This document shows, piece after piece, positions 19,328 to 28,071 of a DNA stretch of 64,000 nt; the first letter of the stretch is position 1; every line of letters starts with the position of its first letter. Made by a program: the position numbers and the translations under genes. The stretch covers positions 3,348,001-3,412,000 of the forward strand of contig NZ_JAFBCF010000001.1 in NCBI RefSeq assembly GCF_016907535.1, written 5' to 3'. The notes under the pieces are model-generated. The model was not told the DNA's origin. It was given only the letters and a program-made list of their open reading frames with translations, and searched no databases. This stretch comes from Microlunatus panaciterrae. GTDB lineage: Bacteria > Actinomycetota > Actinomycetes > Propionibacteriales > Propionibacteriaceae.

Positions 19328-20205
19328 GAGATCTGCAGGGTCGCGAGCGCCGCGGCGGCCTGCCGGCGAACGGCCGGCTCCGCGTCGTCGGGGATGGAGC
19401 TGATCGCCGCGACCAGGGACCCGTCGTTCAGTTGGACCAGGACCACCGTGACCACGTCGTGGCTGCTGGCGAGCTTGCTGATCGCGTAGTGCACCTCGGC
19501 TCGTACGATGACGGACGGATGACCGCTGACCTGACCGCTCGAGACCGTCGGAGTGGTCACCGTGGTCGGATGGCCGCCGAAGAAGTGCTGCGTGATCGTC
19601 CGCAGAGTGGACTCACCTGCCCCGGTCAGTCCCTGCTTCTTGACGGCCGAGCCGGTGAGGTGCGCCAAGCCGACGGTGGCCGACCAGTCCTGGTGTGCGG
19701 CGAAGTTGCGGTGCACGACCGCATTCGACACGAAGAAGATGTCGAACGCGCCCTCGACCGGCACCGACCCGGCGTAGACCTGGTACGGCTCACCCGGCAG
19801 TTGCATCTCCACGCGGCCGATCCTGGCCCTGCCGGTGGCCTCGTCGACCTGGCCTGCCGGGCCGGCGGCGGGGGTGCTGGTCGACGGCCGGGACAGCGTC
19901 TTCGCCTTCGACTGCTGCCAGACCAGGCCCGCACCGAGGCACAGCCCGGCGGTGACGAACAACGCCACCCCGATCGTGAAGGCGACCACGGCCACGCCGG
20001 TGTGCCGAGGTCCCGGGTCGAGCCTCCCGCAAGAACTGGAATCCGTGCTGGCGGGGGAGGCTGCGGAGGGCGGCGGGACTGCGCGTGGCGGGGGCGCCTG
20101 ACGCGACTCGCTGATCGCCTCGGTCCACTCCTGCCCGTCCCAGAACCGAAAGAGGTCTTCCGTCCCGGCCGGGTCGGGGTACCAGCCGGGTCGAGGGGTG
20201 GTCAC
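19324..20205 (-). CDS. DUF2510 domain membrane protein
   Basis: A 293-residue protein with an N-terminal DUF2510 module (PGWYPDPAGTEDLFRFWDGQEWTE), a proline/alanine linker, one membrane helix near 85-110 (VAVVAFTIGVALFVTAGLCLG) and an extracytoplasmic region of about 180 residues with no motif I recognise. DUF2510 is a short tryptophan-containing module at the N-terminus of many actinobacterial membrane proteins; its role is unknown. GTG 20205 follows TAGGCT (20212-20217) by 6 bases. It is convergent with trpD, the stops overlapping by three bases. Confidence 0.82.
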   Translation of the reverse strand: MTTPRPGWYPDPAGTEDLFRFWDGQEWTEAISESRQAPPPRAVPPPSAASPASTDSSSCGRLDPGPRHTGVAVVAFTIGVALFVTAGLCLGAGLVWQQSKAKTLSRPSTSTPAAGPAGQVDEATGRARIGRVEMQLPGEPYQVYAGSVPVEGAFDIFFVSNAVVHRNFAAHQDWSATVGLAHLTGSAVKKQGLTGAGESTLRTITQHFFGGHPTTVTTPTVSSGQVSGHPSVIVRAEVHYAISKLASSHDVVTVVLVQLNDGSLVAAISSIPDDAEPAVRRQAAAALATLQIS

Positions 20206-20269
20206 CGCGAAAGCCTAGCCCGACCGGCCAATGACCCCGGGGCGATGGACGATCGGGAATACTCTCTGC

Positions 20270-20674
20270 ATGATCTCTCGTGATCTCGCCCAGCGGCTGT
20301 CGACCCACCTGACCTGGGAACCGGCCAACGCCGACCAGTTCTTCATCCCACGCCCAGAGATCGCCGACTCCGTGTTCACCATCAGCGACATGGTGGTCGA
20401 GCTGGTCGTCAAGGACGGCCAGTCCCGGTTCCACTTCAACGGAACGGTCGAATGGGCGCTGGACTCGGTCGAGTCGAGCGAGGTGGTCTGGCTGCCACGG
20501 GAGTCGCAGCTGCGCACCCTGCTGGAGGAGGTCTTCCTGTCTCTCGACCGATCACCGGACGGCTACGTGGTGACCGTCTCCGGACCGCGCCGCGCCTACC
20601 ACACGCCACCGGAGCGGGAGGCCAGCGACGCCTACGCCCGCGCCCTGCTGTACACCTTCGGCGAGCCCGACTGA
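20270..20674 (+). CDS. Conserved hypothetical protein (family often auto-named pilus assembly protein CpaE)
   Basis: A 134-residue soluble protein beginning MISRDLAQRLSTHLTWEPANADQF in a form I recognise from many actinobacterial genomes. Further conserved stretches are FHFNGTVEWALDSVE and VVWLPRESQLRTLLEE. Databases often call the family CpaE, but there is no P-loop or receiver domain, so that name is not supported here. ATG 20270 is preferred over 20231 because AATACT ends 6 bases upstream and the family begins at this methionine. It is convergent with a prepilin peptidase gene, and only 3 bases separate the stops. Confidence 0.75.
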   Translation: MISRDLAQRLSTHLTWEPANADQFFIPRPEIADSVFTISDMVVELVVKDGQSRFHFNGTVEWALDSVESSEVVWLPRESQLRTLLEEVFLSLDRSPDGYVVTVSGPRRAYHTPPEREASDAYARALLYTFGEPD

Positions 20675-20677
20675 AGG

Positions 20678-21361
20678 TCAGACCCCCGACAGCTGCTGGG
20701 CCAGGCCGGCCAGGAACGGGCCGAGCAGCATCGAGGGTGCATAGGGGAACGCCTGCCGCCGCCCCGACAGCAGCCGGACCAGCCCGAAGATTCCGCCGGC
20801 GACGGTGCCGAGGACGAGCGCCAGGATCAGCAGCGGCCACGACTGGGCGGCGGCAGCCGCGCCGATCAATGGTGCGAACCGGACATCGCCGAACTCGATC
20901 CCCGCCCGGGTCAGCCACCAGATGGCGAAGTACAGCGCAGTCGCCAGCGCTGCTCCGAGGGCGCTGCGGACCAGCTGGCTGGGGGAAGCCCCGAACAGGA
21001 GACTGACCAGGGCCGCCAGCCCCATCAGCAGCCAGGCGACCCGGGTCAGCAGCAACGGCAGCCAGGTGGTGACGGCGTCGATCGCGGCCAGCAGCACACC
21101 GACGGTCGCCAGCACCAGCCAGAGTGGCAGCACCTGGACCGGCATGGTCACCGCAGCGACCAGCGCGGCGGCCACCGACAGCGCAGTGCAGCCGAGCACG
21201 AACGGCGGCTGGGCCAACCGCCGGTAGGGAATCTTGGCCTCGGGCTCCGGCTCGGGCGACCGCTCGGGCTCGGGCAGGCGACGCAGCGTCGGGGCCGTCA
21301 CCAGCAGCATCGCGAGGCCGGTGACGGCTGCGACTCCCAACCATCCAGGCCAGCTGTCCAT
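20678..21361 (-). CDS. Prepilin peptidase-like membrane protease (A24 family)
   Basis: A 227-residue integral membrane protein with seven to eight helices. The two aspartates of type IV prepilin peptidases are in place: one in AAIDAVTTWLP (family DxxTxxLP) and one in EFGDVRFAPLIGA (family GxGD). The N-terminal methylase domain and zinc cysteines of PilD are absent, as in short actinobacterial forms. These enzymes process type IV/Tad pilins; no pilin or Tad genes are in the window. ATG 21361 follows TACGAT (21370-21375) by 8 bases, so it is probably leaderless. The frame continues far upstream, but that part is not protein-like. Confidence 0.82.
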   Translation of the reverse strand: MDSWPGWLGVAAVTGLAMLLVTAPTLRRLPEPERSPEPEPEAKIPYRRLAQPPFVLGCTALSVAAALVAAVTMPVQVLPLWLVLATVGVLLAAIDAVTTWLPLLLTRVAWLLMGLAALVSLLFGASPSQLVRSALGAALATALYFAIWWLTRAGIEFGDVRFAPLIGAAAAAQSWPLLILALVLGTVAGGIFGLVRLLSGRRQAFPYAPSMLLGPFLAGLAQQLSGV

Positions 21362-21393
21362 GGTCGTCGATCGTACTGTCTCCGGCTCGCACG

Positions 21394-21957
21394 TCAGGCC
21401 GCCCGATCCGCCCGCCACTGCTGGCCGACCGTTGCCTCGTGCACGACCCGGGTGCGCAGCGCGGTGAGGCGGCTGCAGCGGAGCTGCCGGCCGGCGACCA
21501 GGGCGACCACTTCGGGGTGCGGCAGCCGCAGCCGCTCGGCCAGCTCGAGGGTGGACGATCCGTGCTCGACCAGCTGAGCCAGCAGCTTCCCGGTCAGACC
21601 GGCCGGGACCATCGCCGCGCCGGCCCTGTTGATCCGGTGGGGCGAGAGCCGGTAGAGCCGGCGCGCCACCACCGGACTGATCCGGCGGACCGGGCGGCCG
21701 CGGCGGCCGAACATCAGCCGTTCCATGGCGCCGGTGGGGATGCCGGCCAGCAGGGCGATCACCCGCCAGTCCTCCCCGGTCGCTTCCCGCAGATGCCGCA
21801 GATGGGCACGGAACGGGGTCGCGTCTACCCAGGACAGTTCGCACGGGGTGGTGGCGCTGTCCTGGAGGGTGGCGATGTCCTTGGGGGTGCCGCTGTTCTG
21901 GAGGGTGGCGCTGGGTCGGGTCCTGCTGGTCATGTCCAGGAAGGCCAGCGTCGGCAC
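21394..21957 (-). CDS. Putative DNA-binding protein with two helix-turn-helix-like segments
   Basis: I do not recognise a named family. The 187-residue frame has a low-complexity N-terminus with a repeated ATLQ(N/D)S unit. The middle segment WRVIALLAGIPTGAMERLMFGRRGRPVRRISPVVARRL looks like a helix-turn-helix followed by a basic region. A second helical segment near 130-165 (TLELAERLRLPHPEVVALVAG) could be another. The start is uncertain: GTG 21957 or ATG 21933, neither with a convincing ribosome site, and the repeat region may be untranslated. It lies 32 bases upstream of the prepilin peptidase promoter on the same strand. Confidence 0.6.
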   Translation of the reverse strand: MPTLAFLDMTSRTRPSATLQNSGTPKDIATLQDSATTPCELSWVDATPFRAHLRHLREATGEDWRVIALLAGIPTGAMERLMFGRRGRPVRRISPVVARRLYRLSPHRINRAGAAMVPAGLTGKLLAQLVEHGSSTLELAERLRLPHPEVVALVAGRQLRCSRLTALRTRVVHEATVGQQWRADRAA

Positions 21958-22040
21958 CCGGTTGTGAGCGGTCCGTCGGCAGGTGCCGCGGTCACGGTTC
22001 GTTGATGCCCGTGTCGGTGCCCGCCGGTAGGCTCCCGAGC

Positions 22041-25000
22041 ATGTCCGACGCCTACCTCAGGTATCCCCACCTGCACGCCGACCAGCTGGTGTTCTGCGCC
22101 GCCGACGACCTCTGGGTCGCTCCCGTGGCGGGTGGCCGCGCATCACGTCTGACCAGCGACACCGTCCCGGTGAAGTACCCGCGATTCTCCCCGGACGGCC
22201 GGCAGCTGGCCTGGACCTCCACCCGCGACGGCCAGTGGGACGTGATGGTGATGGATCTCGACAGCTACCAGCCTCGCAGGCTCACCTACTGGGGCAACGC
22301 GACCACTCGGGTGCTGGGCTGGACGGGCGACGGTCGGGTGCTGGTGGCGTCGTCGGCCGGGGAGGACAACCTGCGCCACGTGTTCGCCAAGGCCGTCGAC
22401 CTGGACGGCCGGATGGAGCGGCTGCGCTACGGGCCGGTGTCCGGAGTTGCGGTGCACCCGGACGGTCCGGTGGTGGTGGCGACACCGGGCAGCCGCGAGC
22501 CTGCTGCGTGGAAGCGTTACCGCGGCGGGACCGCCGCCAAGCTGTGGCTCGACCGGGCCGGTGACGGCGCCGACTACGAACGGCTGCTGCCCGAGCTGAC
22601 CGCAGGGCTGGTGGCTCCGCTGTGGATCGGAGACCGACTGCTGTTCGCCAGCGACCACGAGGCGGATCTCCCCGGCCGGGCGGACGCCCAGGCCAACCTG
22701 TTCTCGCTGCAGCCGCTGGCCAGCTCCGCCGAGCTGACCCGGCACACCCACCACACCGTCGACCAGGGGTACGTCCGCGACCCGGCCTCCGACGGCGAAC
22801 GGGTGGTGTACCACGCCCGGGGTGCGCTCTACCTGTTGCCGGAGTTGAGCGCCGAACCGATGCGGATCGAGGTCTCCCTCGGCGCGCCCGCGCCGGGTCG
22901 GCGCCCGCGGCTGCTCACGCCGACCGAGAACCTCACCGATATCCGGCCCGATCATGGTGCTGACGGATCCCTGGTCGCCTGGCGCGGGAACGCCTACCAC
23001 CTGTCGCACCGGGAAGGGCCGGCCCGGGCCCTGGCAGCCGACTCCGCAATCCGGATCCGCGAGCCGCGGGCGCTCGGCGACACCGCCCAGGCCATCCTCG
23101 TCAGCGATGCGGCTGGCGAGGATCGGCTGGAGGTGCACGCCTTCACTGCCGACGTCCCGGTGCGCGTACTGGCCGCCGGCCAGTTGGGACGGGTGCTGCA
23201 TCTGGAGCCGAACCGGGCCGGCGACCAGGTTGCCGGCATCAGCCATGACGGCCGGGTGTGGGTGCTGAGCGTGGACAGCGGGGACGTCCGCCAGGTCGGG
23301 CGAAGCCGTGAGGGGGAGGCGGTCGACCTGGCCTTCTCGCCGGACGGCCGCTATCTCGTCTGGAGCCAGCCGATGAACCCGCTGGGCATCCACTCCCAGC
23401 TGAGGCTGGTCGACCTGTCCGACCCCACTGCCGAGTCGGTCGCGCTCACTGACGGCAGGTTCGCCGACTTCTCGCCCAGCTTCACCGTGGACGGGAAATA
23501 CCTCGCATTCCTGTCGGCCCGGACCTTCGACCCCAACTACGACACGCATGTGTTCAATCTGATGTTCTCCTCGGCGGTGCGGCCCTACCTGATCCCACTC
23601 GCCAGCACCACACCGGCCCCGTTCGGACCCAGCGCGGACGGGTGGCGGCTGAGCAAGGCGAAGGAGGCCGATGAGCGGGCGAAGACGGACACCGTCGCGG
23701 CGGCCGCGGCGGTCGTCAGCGACCCGGTCGACCTCGACGGCTTCGAGGAGCGCATCCTCCCGTTCGCCGTCGCGGCCGGGAACTACCGCGATCTGCGCGC
23801 GGCTGCGAAGGGGGTGCTGTGGATCCGGGAGCGTCCGGTCCAAGGCGTGCTGGGCAGCTCCCGTTCAGGCGTCCAGGGGGATGAGCCCGCCGACGTGCTG
23901 GAGTGCTTCGACTTCGAGGCTCGCAAGCTGGTCACGCTGGTGGATCGGCTCGACTCGTACGCCCTTTCCGGCGATGGCCAGCGGGTGGTCGTCCGCGACC
24001 GCGACTCGGTGCTGGTGCTGCCCGCCGACCGGCAGGTCAAGCCGGACGACTCGGCCCGGGTCGAGGTCGACCTCGGCAGGCTCCGGTTCGAGCTCGACCC
24101 GGCTGCCGAGTGGCGCCAGATGTTCGAGGAGAACGCCCGGCTGATGCGGGACCACTACTGGCGCGCCGACCTGGACGGGATCGAGTGGGAGAGCGTGCTC
24201 GACCCCTATCGGCCGATCGTGGACGCGCTGAGCAGCCACGACGACCTGGTCGACCTGCTCTGGGAGACCGTGGCCGAGCTGAACACCTCCCACGCCTACG
24301 TGATGCCACGCCAGCCGCCGGGCGACCAGAGCCGACGGGTCGGCCTGCTCGGTGCCGACCTGTCACCGGTGGAGGGTGGCGGCTGGCGGATCGACAAGAT
24401 CCTGCCCGGTGAGTCGTCGGATCCTGATGCGCGCTCGCCGCTGCGCGCTGCCGGGATCGGTGCGGCGGTCGGCGACCTCATTCTGGCTGTCGACGGTCGC
24501 GCCCTGGACCCGAGGCTCGGTCCAGGTGCCGCACTGACGGGGGCGGCCGACAAGCCGGTGGAGATCACCCTGCGACCGGCCGACGGATCGCCGGACCGGC
24601 GGGTGGTCGTGCTGCCGCTCGCTGACGAGGAGCCGCTGCGCTACCAGGCCTGGGTCGCCGGGCGGCGGGACTATGTGCGGCAGGCCAGTGGCGGCCGGCT
24701 CGGGTACCTGCATATACCGGACATGGCGGGGCCCGGCTGGGCCCAGATCCACCGTGACATCGACGTCGCCACCCGACACGAAGGGCTGATCGTGGATGTC
24801 CGCTACAACCGCGGTGGGCACACCAGCCAGCTGGTGATCGAGCGGCTGGCCCGCAAGGTGCTCGGCTGGACGACGGCGCGGCACTACGCGAGCCAGGAGG
24901 ACTACCCGCACCAGTCGGCCCGCGGACCGGTGATCTTCGTCGCCAACGAGTGGTCCGGCTCCGACGGCGACATCGTCAACGCGGCCGCCCAGGCGATGGG

Positions 25001-25301
25001 GCTCGGCCCGGTCGTGGGCGTCCGCACCTGGGGCGGCGTCGTCGGCATCGACGGCCGGTTCGAGCTGGTCGACGGCACCGGCGTCACCCAGCCGCGGTAT
25101 GCGTTCTGGTTGAAGGGCTACGGGTGGGGGGTCGAGAACCACGGCATCGACCCCGACATCGAGGTCGTCGTCTCCCCGGCCGACTGGTACCGGCCGGAGG
25201 ACGTCCAGCTGGACCGGGCTGTGGCCGAGGCGCTGGACCGGCTGGCGCGGACCCCGGCGGCGGAACCTCCGGCGATGCCGCCGCCCCGGGTGCGGCGCTG
25301 A
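22041..25301 (+). CDS. Tricorn protease homologue (S41 family)
   Basis: A 1,086-residue cytosolic peptidase. The first 650 residues form beta-propellers (repeats such as FSPDGRQLAWTS and FSPDGRYLVWSQ). The C1 region follows (EENARLMRDHYW), then a PDZ domain (GIGAAVGDLILAVDGRAL) and the catalytic C2 domain. Catalytic residues known from Thermoplasma tricorn can be matched: the histidine in NTSHAYVM and the nucleophile serine in NEWSGSDGDIVN, followed by VVGVRTWGG. Tricorn trims peptides released by the proteasome. ATG 22041 is chosen because TAGGCT (22028-22033) ends 7 bases before it; the 13 extra upstream residues lack support. Confidence 0.94.
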   Translation: MSDAYLRYPHLHADQLVFCAADDLWVAPVAGGRASRLTSDTVPVKYPRFSPDGRQLAWTSTRDGQWDVMVMDLDSYQPRRLTYWGNATTRVLGWTGDGRVLVASSAGEDNLRHVFAKAVDLDGRMERLRYGPVSGVAVHPDGPVVVATPGSREPAAWKRYRGGTAAKLWLDRAGDGADYERLLPELTAGLVAPLWIGDRLLFASDHEADLPGRADAQANLFSLQPLASSAELTRHTHHTVDQGYVRDPASDGERVVYHARGALYLLPELSAEPMRIEVSLGAPAPGRRPRLLTPTENLTDIRPDHGADGSLVAWRGNAYHLSHREGPARALAADSAIRIREPRALGDTAQAILVSDAAGEDRLEVHAFTADVPVRVLAAGQLGRVLHLEPNRAGDQVAGISHDGRVWVLSVDSGDVRQVGRSREGEAVDLAFSPDGRYLVWSQPMNPLGIHSQLRLVDLSDPTAESVALTDGRFADFSPSFTVDGKYLAFLSARTFDPNYDTHVFNLMFSSAVRPYLIPLASTTPAPFGPSADGWRLSKAKEADERAKTDTVAAAAAVVSDPVDLDGFEERILPFAVAAGNYRDLRAAAKGVLWIRERPVQGVLGSSRSGVQGDEPADVLECFDFEARKLVTLVDRLDSYALSGDGQRVVVRDRDSVLVLPADRQVKPDDSARVEVDLGRLRFELDPAAEWRQMFEENARLMRDHYWRADLDGIEWESVLDPYRPIVDALSSHDDLVDLLWETVAELNTSHAYVMPRQPPGDQSRRVGLLGADLSPVEGGGWRIDKILPGESSDPDARSPLRAAGIGAAVGDLILAVDGRALDPRLGPGAALTGAADKPVEITLRPADGSPDRRVVVLPLADEEPLRYQAWVAGRRDYVRQASGGRLGYLHIPDMAGPGWAQIHRDIDVATRHEGLIVDVRYNRGGHTSQLVIERLARKVLGWTTARHYASQEDYPHQSARGPVIFVANEWSGSDGDIVNAAAQAMGLGPVVGVRTWGGVVGIDGRFELVDGTGVTQPRYAFWLKGYGWGVENHGIDPDIEVVVSPADWYRPEDVQLDRAVAEALDRLARTPAAEPPAMPPPRVRR

Positions 25302-25313
25302 GCCGCCGGACCG

Positions 25314-26312
25314 TCACCAGCGGTTGTCGGCCTCCTCGACCCAGCCGACGAGCCCGTCCAGGCCGACCCGCTCGCCGCTGTCCGTGCTGGCCCAGCCCTC
25401 GAAGAAACCGAACATCTGGTGCGTCTCGCCGGCGACCAGGCCCAGGTTCGTCCTGGCCACCCGCTCGTGGAACGGGTGGAAACTGGCCGCCAGCCGCTCG
25501 CCGCGGATGAGCCAGGGGCGACGCCGGGCGTCCCGGCGGTACTCCCAGGTCAGGTCCTCGCTGATCTTGTGCATGCGCCCCTGGACGAAGAGAGCGTTCT
25601 CTGTCGAGCCGGTGCCGTCGGTCCAGCCGCCGCCGAGCTGGATGGCCAGCTGGCGGCCGGCCTCCGTGCCGCTGCCTGCGGCCCAGGTCCAGTGGGTCCG
25701 GTACGGCCACCGTCCCCGGCTGTGGTCGAGCACGGCGAAGGAGGAGTCGAGCGGCACCGGATGCTCCTCGTAGCGCAGATGCAGGCTGCCGCTGACCGGC
25801 CGACCGACGTCTTTGGCCGTGTAGACGAACTGCTGCCGGCTCCAGGGCACCACAACGCCGAGCGACTCGTGCCCGGCCGGTTGCTCGACCAGCAACTGCA
25901 GCCTCACGTCGGGCCCGGTGGCCACCAGCAGGGTCCCGTCCGGTTGCTGGTCGATGTCGATCCGCAAGCCTGGCGCCCGACCGCTGACGGTGCCCACGCC
26001 GCTGCGTTCCGGCAGTTCAACGCCCCGCCCGAGGGGCACCACCCTGGTGCAGTCGGTCTCCACCTCCGTCTGGCGGTCCAGCACATAGAGCTCGTGCACC
26101 CCGACATAGTCGAGCGAGGAGACGGTGACGCCGATGATGTGGCTGGGGGAGACGATCCCCCAGTACTCCCACCGCTTGCGCCGGCCCCACCCGGTCAGGA
26201 CCGAGCGATGCAGGGGTCGACGGGTCCAGCCCACCGCAGCCGGGTTCAACCGGCCGTCGGGCAGGCAGAGATCGACCGGCTCGGTGATCTCGACCTCATG
26301 CTGGCGTGTCAT
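25314..26312 (-). CDS. DUF2804 family protein
   Basis: A 332-residue protein rich in beta strands and tryptophan. Family-like stretches include EITEPVDLCLPDGRLNPAAVGWTRRPLH at the N-terminus, RRKRWEYWGI, and the C-terminal LVAGETHQMFGFFEGW. DUF2804 has a lipocalin/AttH-like fold; no activity is established. ATG 26312 has TACGCT 10 bases upstream, slightly farther than in other leaderless genes here. It is convergent with tricorn (12-base gap) and divergent from the nuclease-fold gene. Confidence 0.88.
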   Translation of the reverse strand: MTRQHEVEITEPVDLCLPDGRLNPAAVGWTRRPLHRSVLTGWGRRKRWEYWGIVSPSHIIGVTVSSLDYVGVHELYVLDRQTEVETDCTRVVPLGRGVELPERSGVGTVSGRAPGLRIDIDQQPDGTLLVATGPDVRLQLLVEQPAGHESLGVVVPWSRQQFVYTAKDVGRPVSGSLHLRYEEHPVPLDSSFAVLDHSRGRWPYRTHWTWAAGSGTEAGRQLAIQLGGGWTDGTGSTENALFVQGRMHKISEDLTWEYRRDARRRPWLIRGERLAASFHPFHERVARTNLGLVAGETHQMFGFFEGWASTDSGERVGLDGLVGWVEEADNRW

Positions 26313-26394
26313 GGTGACGACGAGCGTAGTGCGAAATCCGGGCTCGGTCAGGGCGTCCGGCGGACTGGCCGGGAGGCGGCATAGGATCGCGCGG

Positions 26395-27156
26395 GTGCGA
26401 TGGAGCTTCCGGCAAGAGCGCCCGGGCCCGGCCGATGCAGCGGGCGGCCGGCTGCGGGTGATGACCTACAACACCCATCACGGCGCCGACCGGCGCAACC
26501 GGTTGGACCTGGGGGCGATCGCCAGCACAATCGAGTCCTGCTCACCCGACATCGTCGCCCTGCAGGAGGTCGACCGCCACTTCCACCCGCGGAGCGGGCA
26601 CCTGGACCAGCCGCAGTGGTACGCGGAGCGGCTGGGGATGCACCTGCACTTCGCGCCCATCCTGGTGCTGCCCGCCGACCGCGAAGCCGCTCCCGATCGT
26701 GAGTACGGTCTGGCTCTGCTGTCCCGGCTGCCCTTCTCCGATCGCGGACACCTCCGTTACGCGCTCCGGGCCAACGAGCCGCGGGGACTGCTGACGGCAG
26801 AGGTCAACTGGGGCGGCAGGACGATCCGGCTGGTGAACACGCACCTGTCGGCGCATGACCGCCGGGCCCGTCGGCATGAGGCGACCGAGCTGGTGCAGCA
26901 CCTCGACCAGCGGCAGCTCCCGACCGTCGTTGCCGGCGACTTCAACGCTCTCTCCCGGGCCGGGGAGCTGTCCGGGCTGCGGCGGTGGCTGACCGACGCC
27001 TGGCGGGCCGGGCGAGGCTTGCCGTTCACCTCCAGCGGGCGCCGGATCGACTACATCTGGATGAGCCGGGAGCTGGCTCCGCTCCGGACCTGGGTGGTCC
27101 GCTCCGGCGCCTCCGACCACTACCCGGTGGTGGCGGACCTGGTCGCCCTTCGCTGA
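26395..27156 (+). CDS. Endonuclease/exonuclease/phosphatase family protein
   Basis: A 253-residue protein of the DNase I/EEP fold. Active-site motifs in order are MTYNTHHG with the metal-binding Asn, IVALQEVDR with the Glu, NTHLSAHD with the catalytic His, VAGDFNALS with the DxN pair, and the C-terminal SGASDHYPVVADL with the DH pair. Relatives include metal-dependent hydrolases acting on nucleic acids, phospholipids or phosphoinositides, so the substrate cannot be named. GTG 26395 follows TAGGAT (26382-26387) by 7 bases. The longer frame from 26125 overlaps the divergent DUF2804 gene and is rejected. Confidence 0.88.
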   Translation: MRWSFRQERPGPADAAGGRLRVMTYNTHHGADRRNRLDLGAIASTIESCSPDIVALQEVDRHFHPRSGHLDQPQWYAERLGMHLHFAPILVLPADREAAPDREYGLALLSRLPFSDRGHLRYALRANEPRGLLTAEVNWGGRTIRLVNTHLSAHDRRARRHEATELVQHLDQRQLPTVVAGDFNALSRAGELSGLRRWLTDAWRAGRGLPFTSSGRRIDYIWMSRELAPLRTWVVRSGASDHYPVVADLVALR

Positions 27157-27174
27157 ACCTCCGGCCTCTGCCGC

Positions 27175-28071
27175 TCAGCCCTTCAGGGCGCCGGCGGCGA
27201 TGTTGGAGATGAAGTGGCGCGAACCGATGATGAACACGCCGATCAACGGCAGCACGCTGATCAAGGCGCCAGCCATCACCATCCCGTAGTCGGTGCTGTA
27301 GATCGTGTTCAGGGTCTGCAGTGCCGTCTGCAGCGTCTGTCGCTTGGGGTCGACCAGCACGATCAGCGGCCAGACGTAGTCGTTCCAGGCACCGATGAAG
27401 GTGAAGATGCCGAGAAAGGCCAGACCCCCGCGCAGCATCGGCACTCCCACGTTCCAGTAGGTACGGAAGAACCCGGCGCCGTCAATCCGGGCGGACTCGA
27501 CCAGCTCGTCGGGAATCGAGCTGGTGGCGAACTGCCGCAACAGGAAGATGCCGAACGCGTTGGCTGCGCCCGGGATGATCAACGACTGGAAGCCGCCGAT
27601 CCAGCCCAGCTTGGAGACCAGGACGAAGCTCGGCACCAGCGAAAGGCTGCCGGGGATCAGGAAGGTGACGAGCAGGATCATGAACAACACGTTCTTGCCG
27701 GGGAAGTGGTACTTGGCGAACGCGAAGGCGGCCAGCGAATCGAAGAACATCACCAGCAGGGCGCAGGAGAGCGACACGAAGACGGTGTTCGCCAGCGACT
27801 GCAGCAGGTCGACATTCGCGATCACGTTGTGCAGGTTCTCCAGCAGGTGCGGGCCGAAGGTCAGCTTGGGCGGGTAGCCGAAGATGTCGCCGGTGGTATT
27901 GGTCGACATCACCACCAGCCAGTAGAACGGGAAAATCGACATGATCACTCCCACCCAGATGCACAGGTGCGTGACCACCCGCGCAACCATGCTGCGCTTG
28001 ACCGCATTCCGGTCCTGACGGGCCTGGGTGGGGTCGGCCAGCTGAGGGCGGGTAAGGGTGGCGTTGCTCAT
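27175..28071 (-). CDS. Carbohydrate ABC transporter permease (MalG type)
   Basis: A 298-residue inner-membrane permease with six helices and the EAA cytoplasmic loop seen as ELVESARIDGAGFFRTYWNVGVPML, where the conserved glycine contacts the ATPase. The family ends close to this point, with a short basic tail (NIAAGALKG). It pairs with the MalF-type permease encoded immediately upstream; the two overlap by four bases. No ATP-binding subunit lies in this operon, as is usual for actinobacterial CUT1 systems that share a common MsiK-type ATPase encoded elsewhere. Confidence 0.93.
   Translation of the reverse strand: MSNATLTRPQLADPTQARQDRNAVKRSMVARVVTHLCIWVGVIMSIFPFYWLVVMSTNTTGDIFGYPPKLTFGPHLLENLHNVIANVDLLQSLANTVFVSLSCALLVMFFDSLAAFAFAKYHFPGKNVLFMILLVTFLIPGSLSLVPSFVLVSKLGWIGGFQSLIIPGAANAFGIFLLRQFATSSIPDELVESARIDGAGFFRTYWNVGVPMLRGGLAFLGIFTFIGAWNDYVWPLIVLVDPKRQTLQTALQTLNTIYSTDYGMVMAGALISVLPLIGVFIIGSRHFISNIAAGALKG

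Noticed and set aside
22143-23843. Minus-strand frame opposite the tricorn protease
   Set aside because: Shadow frame without protein-like composition.
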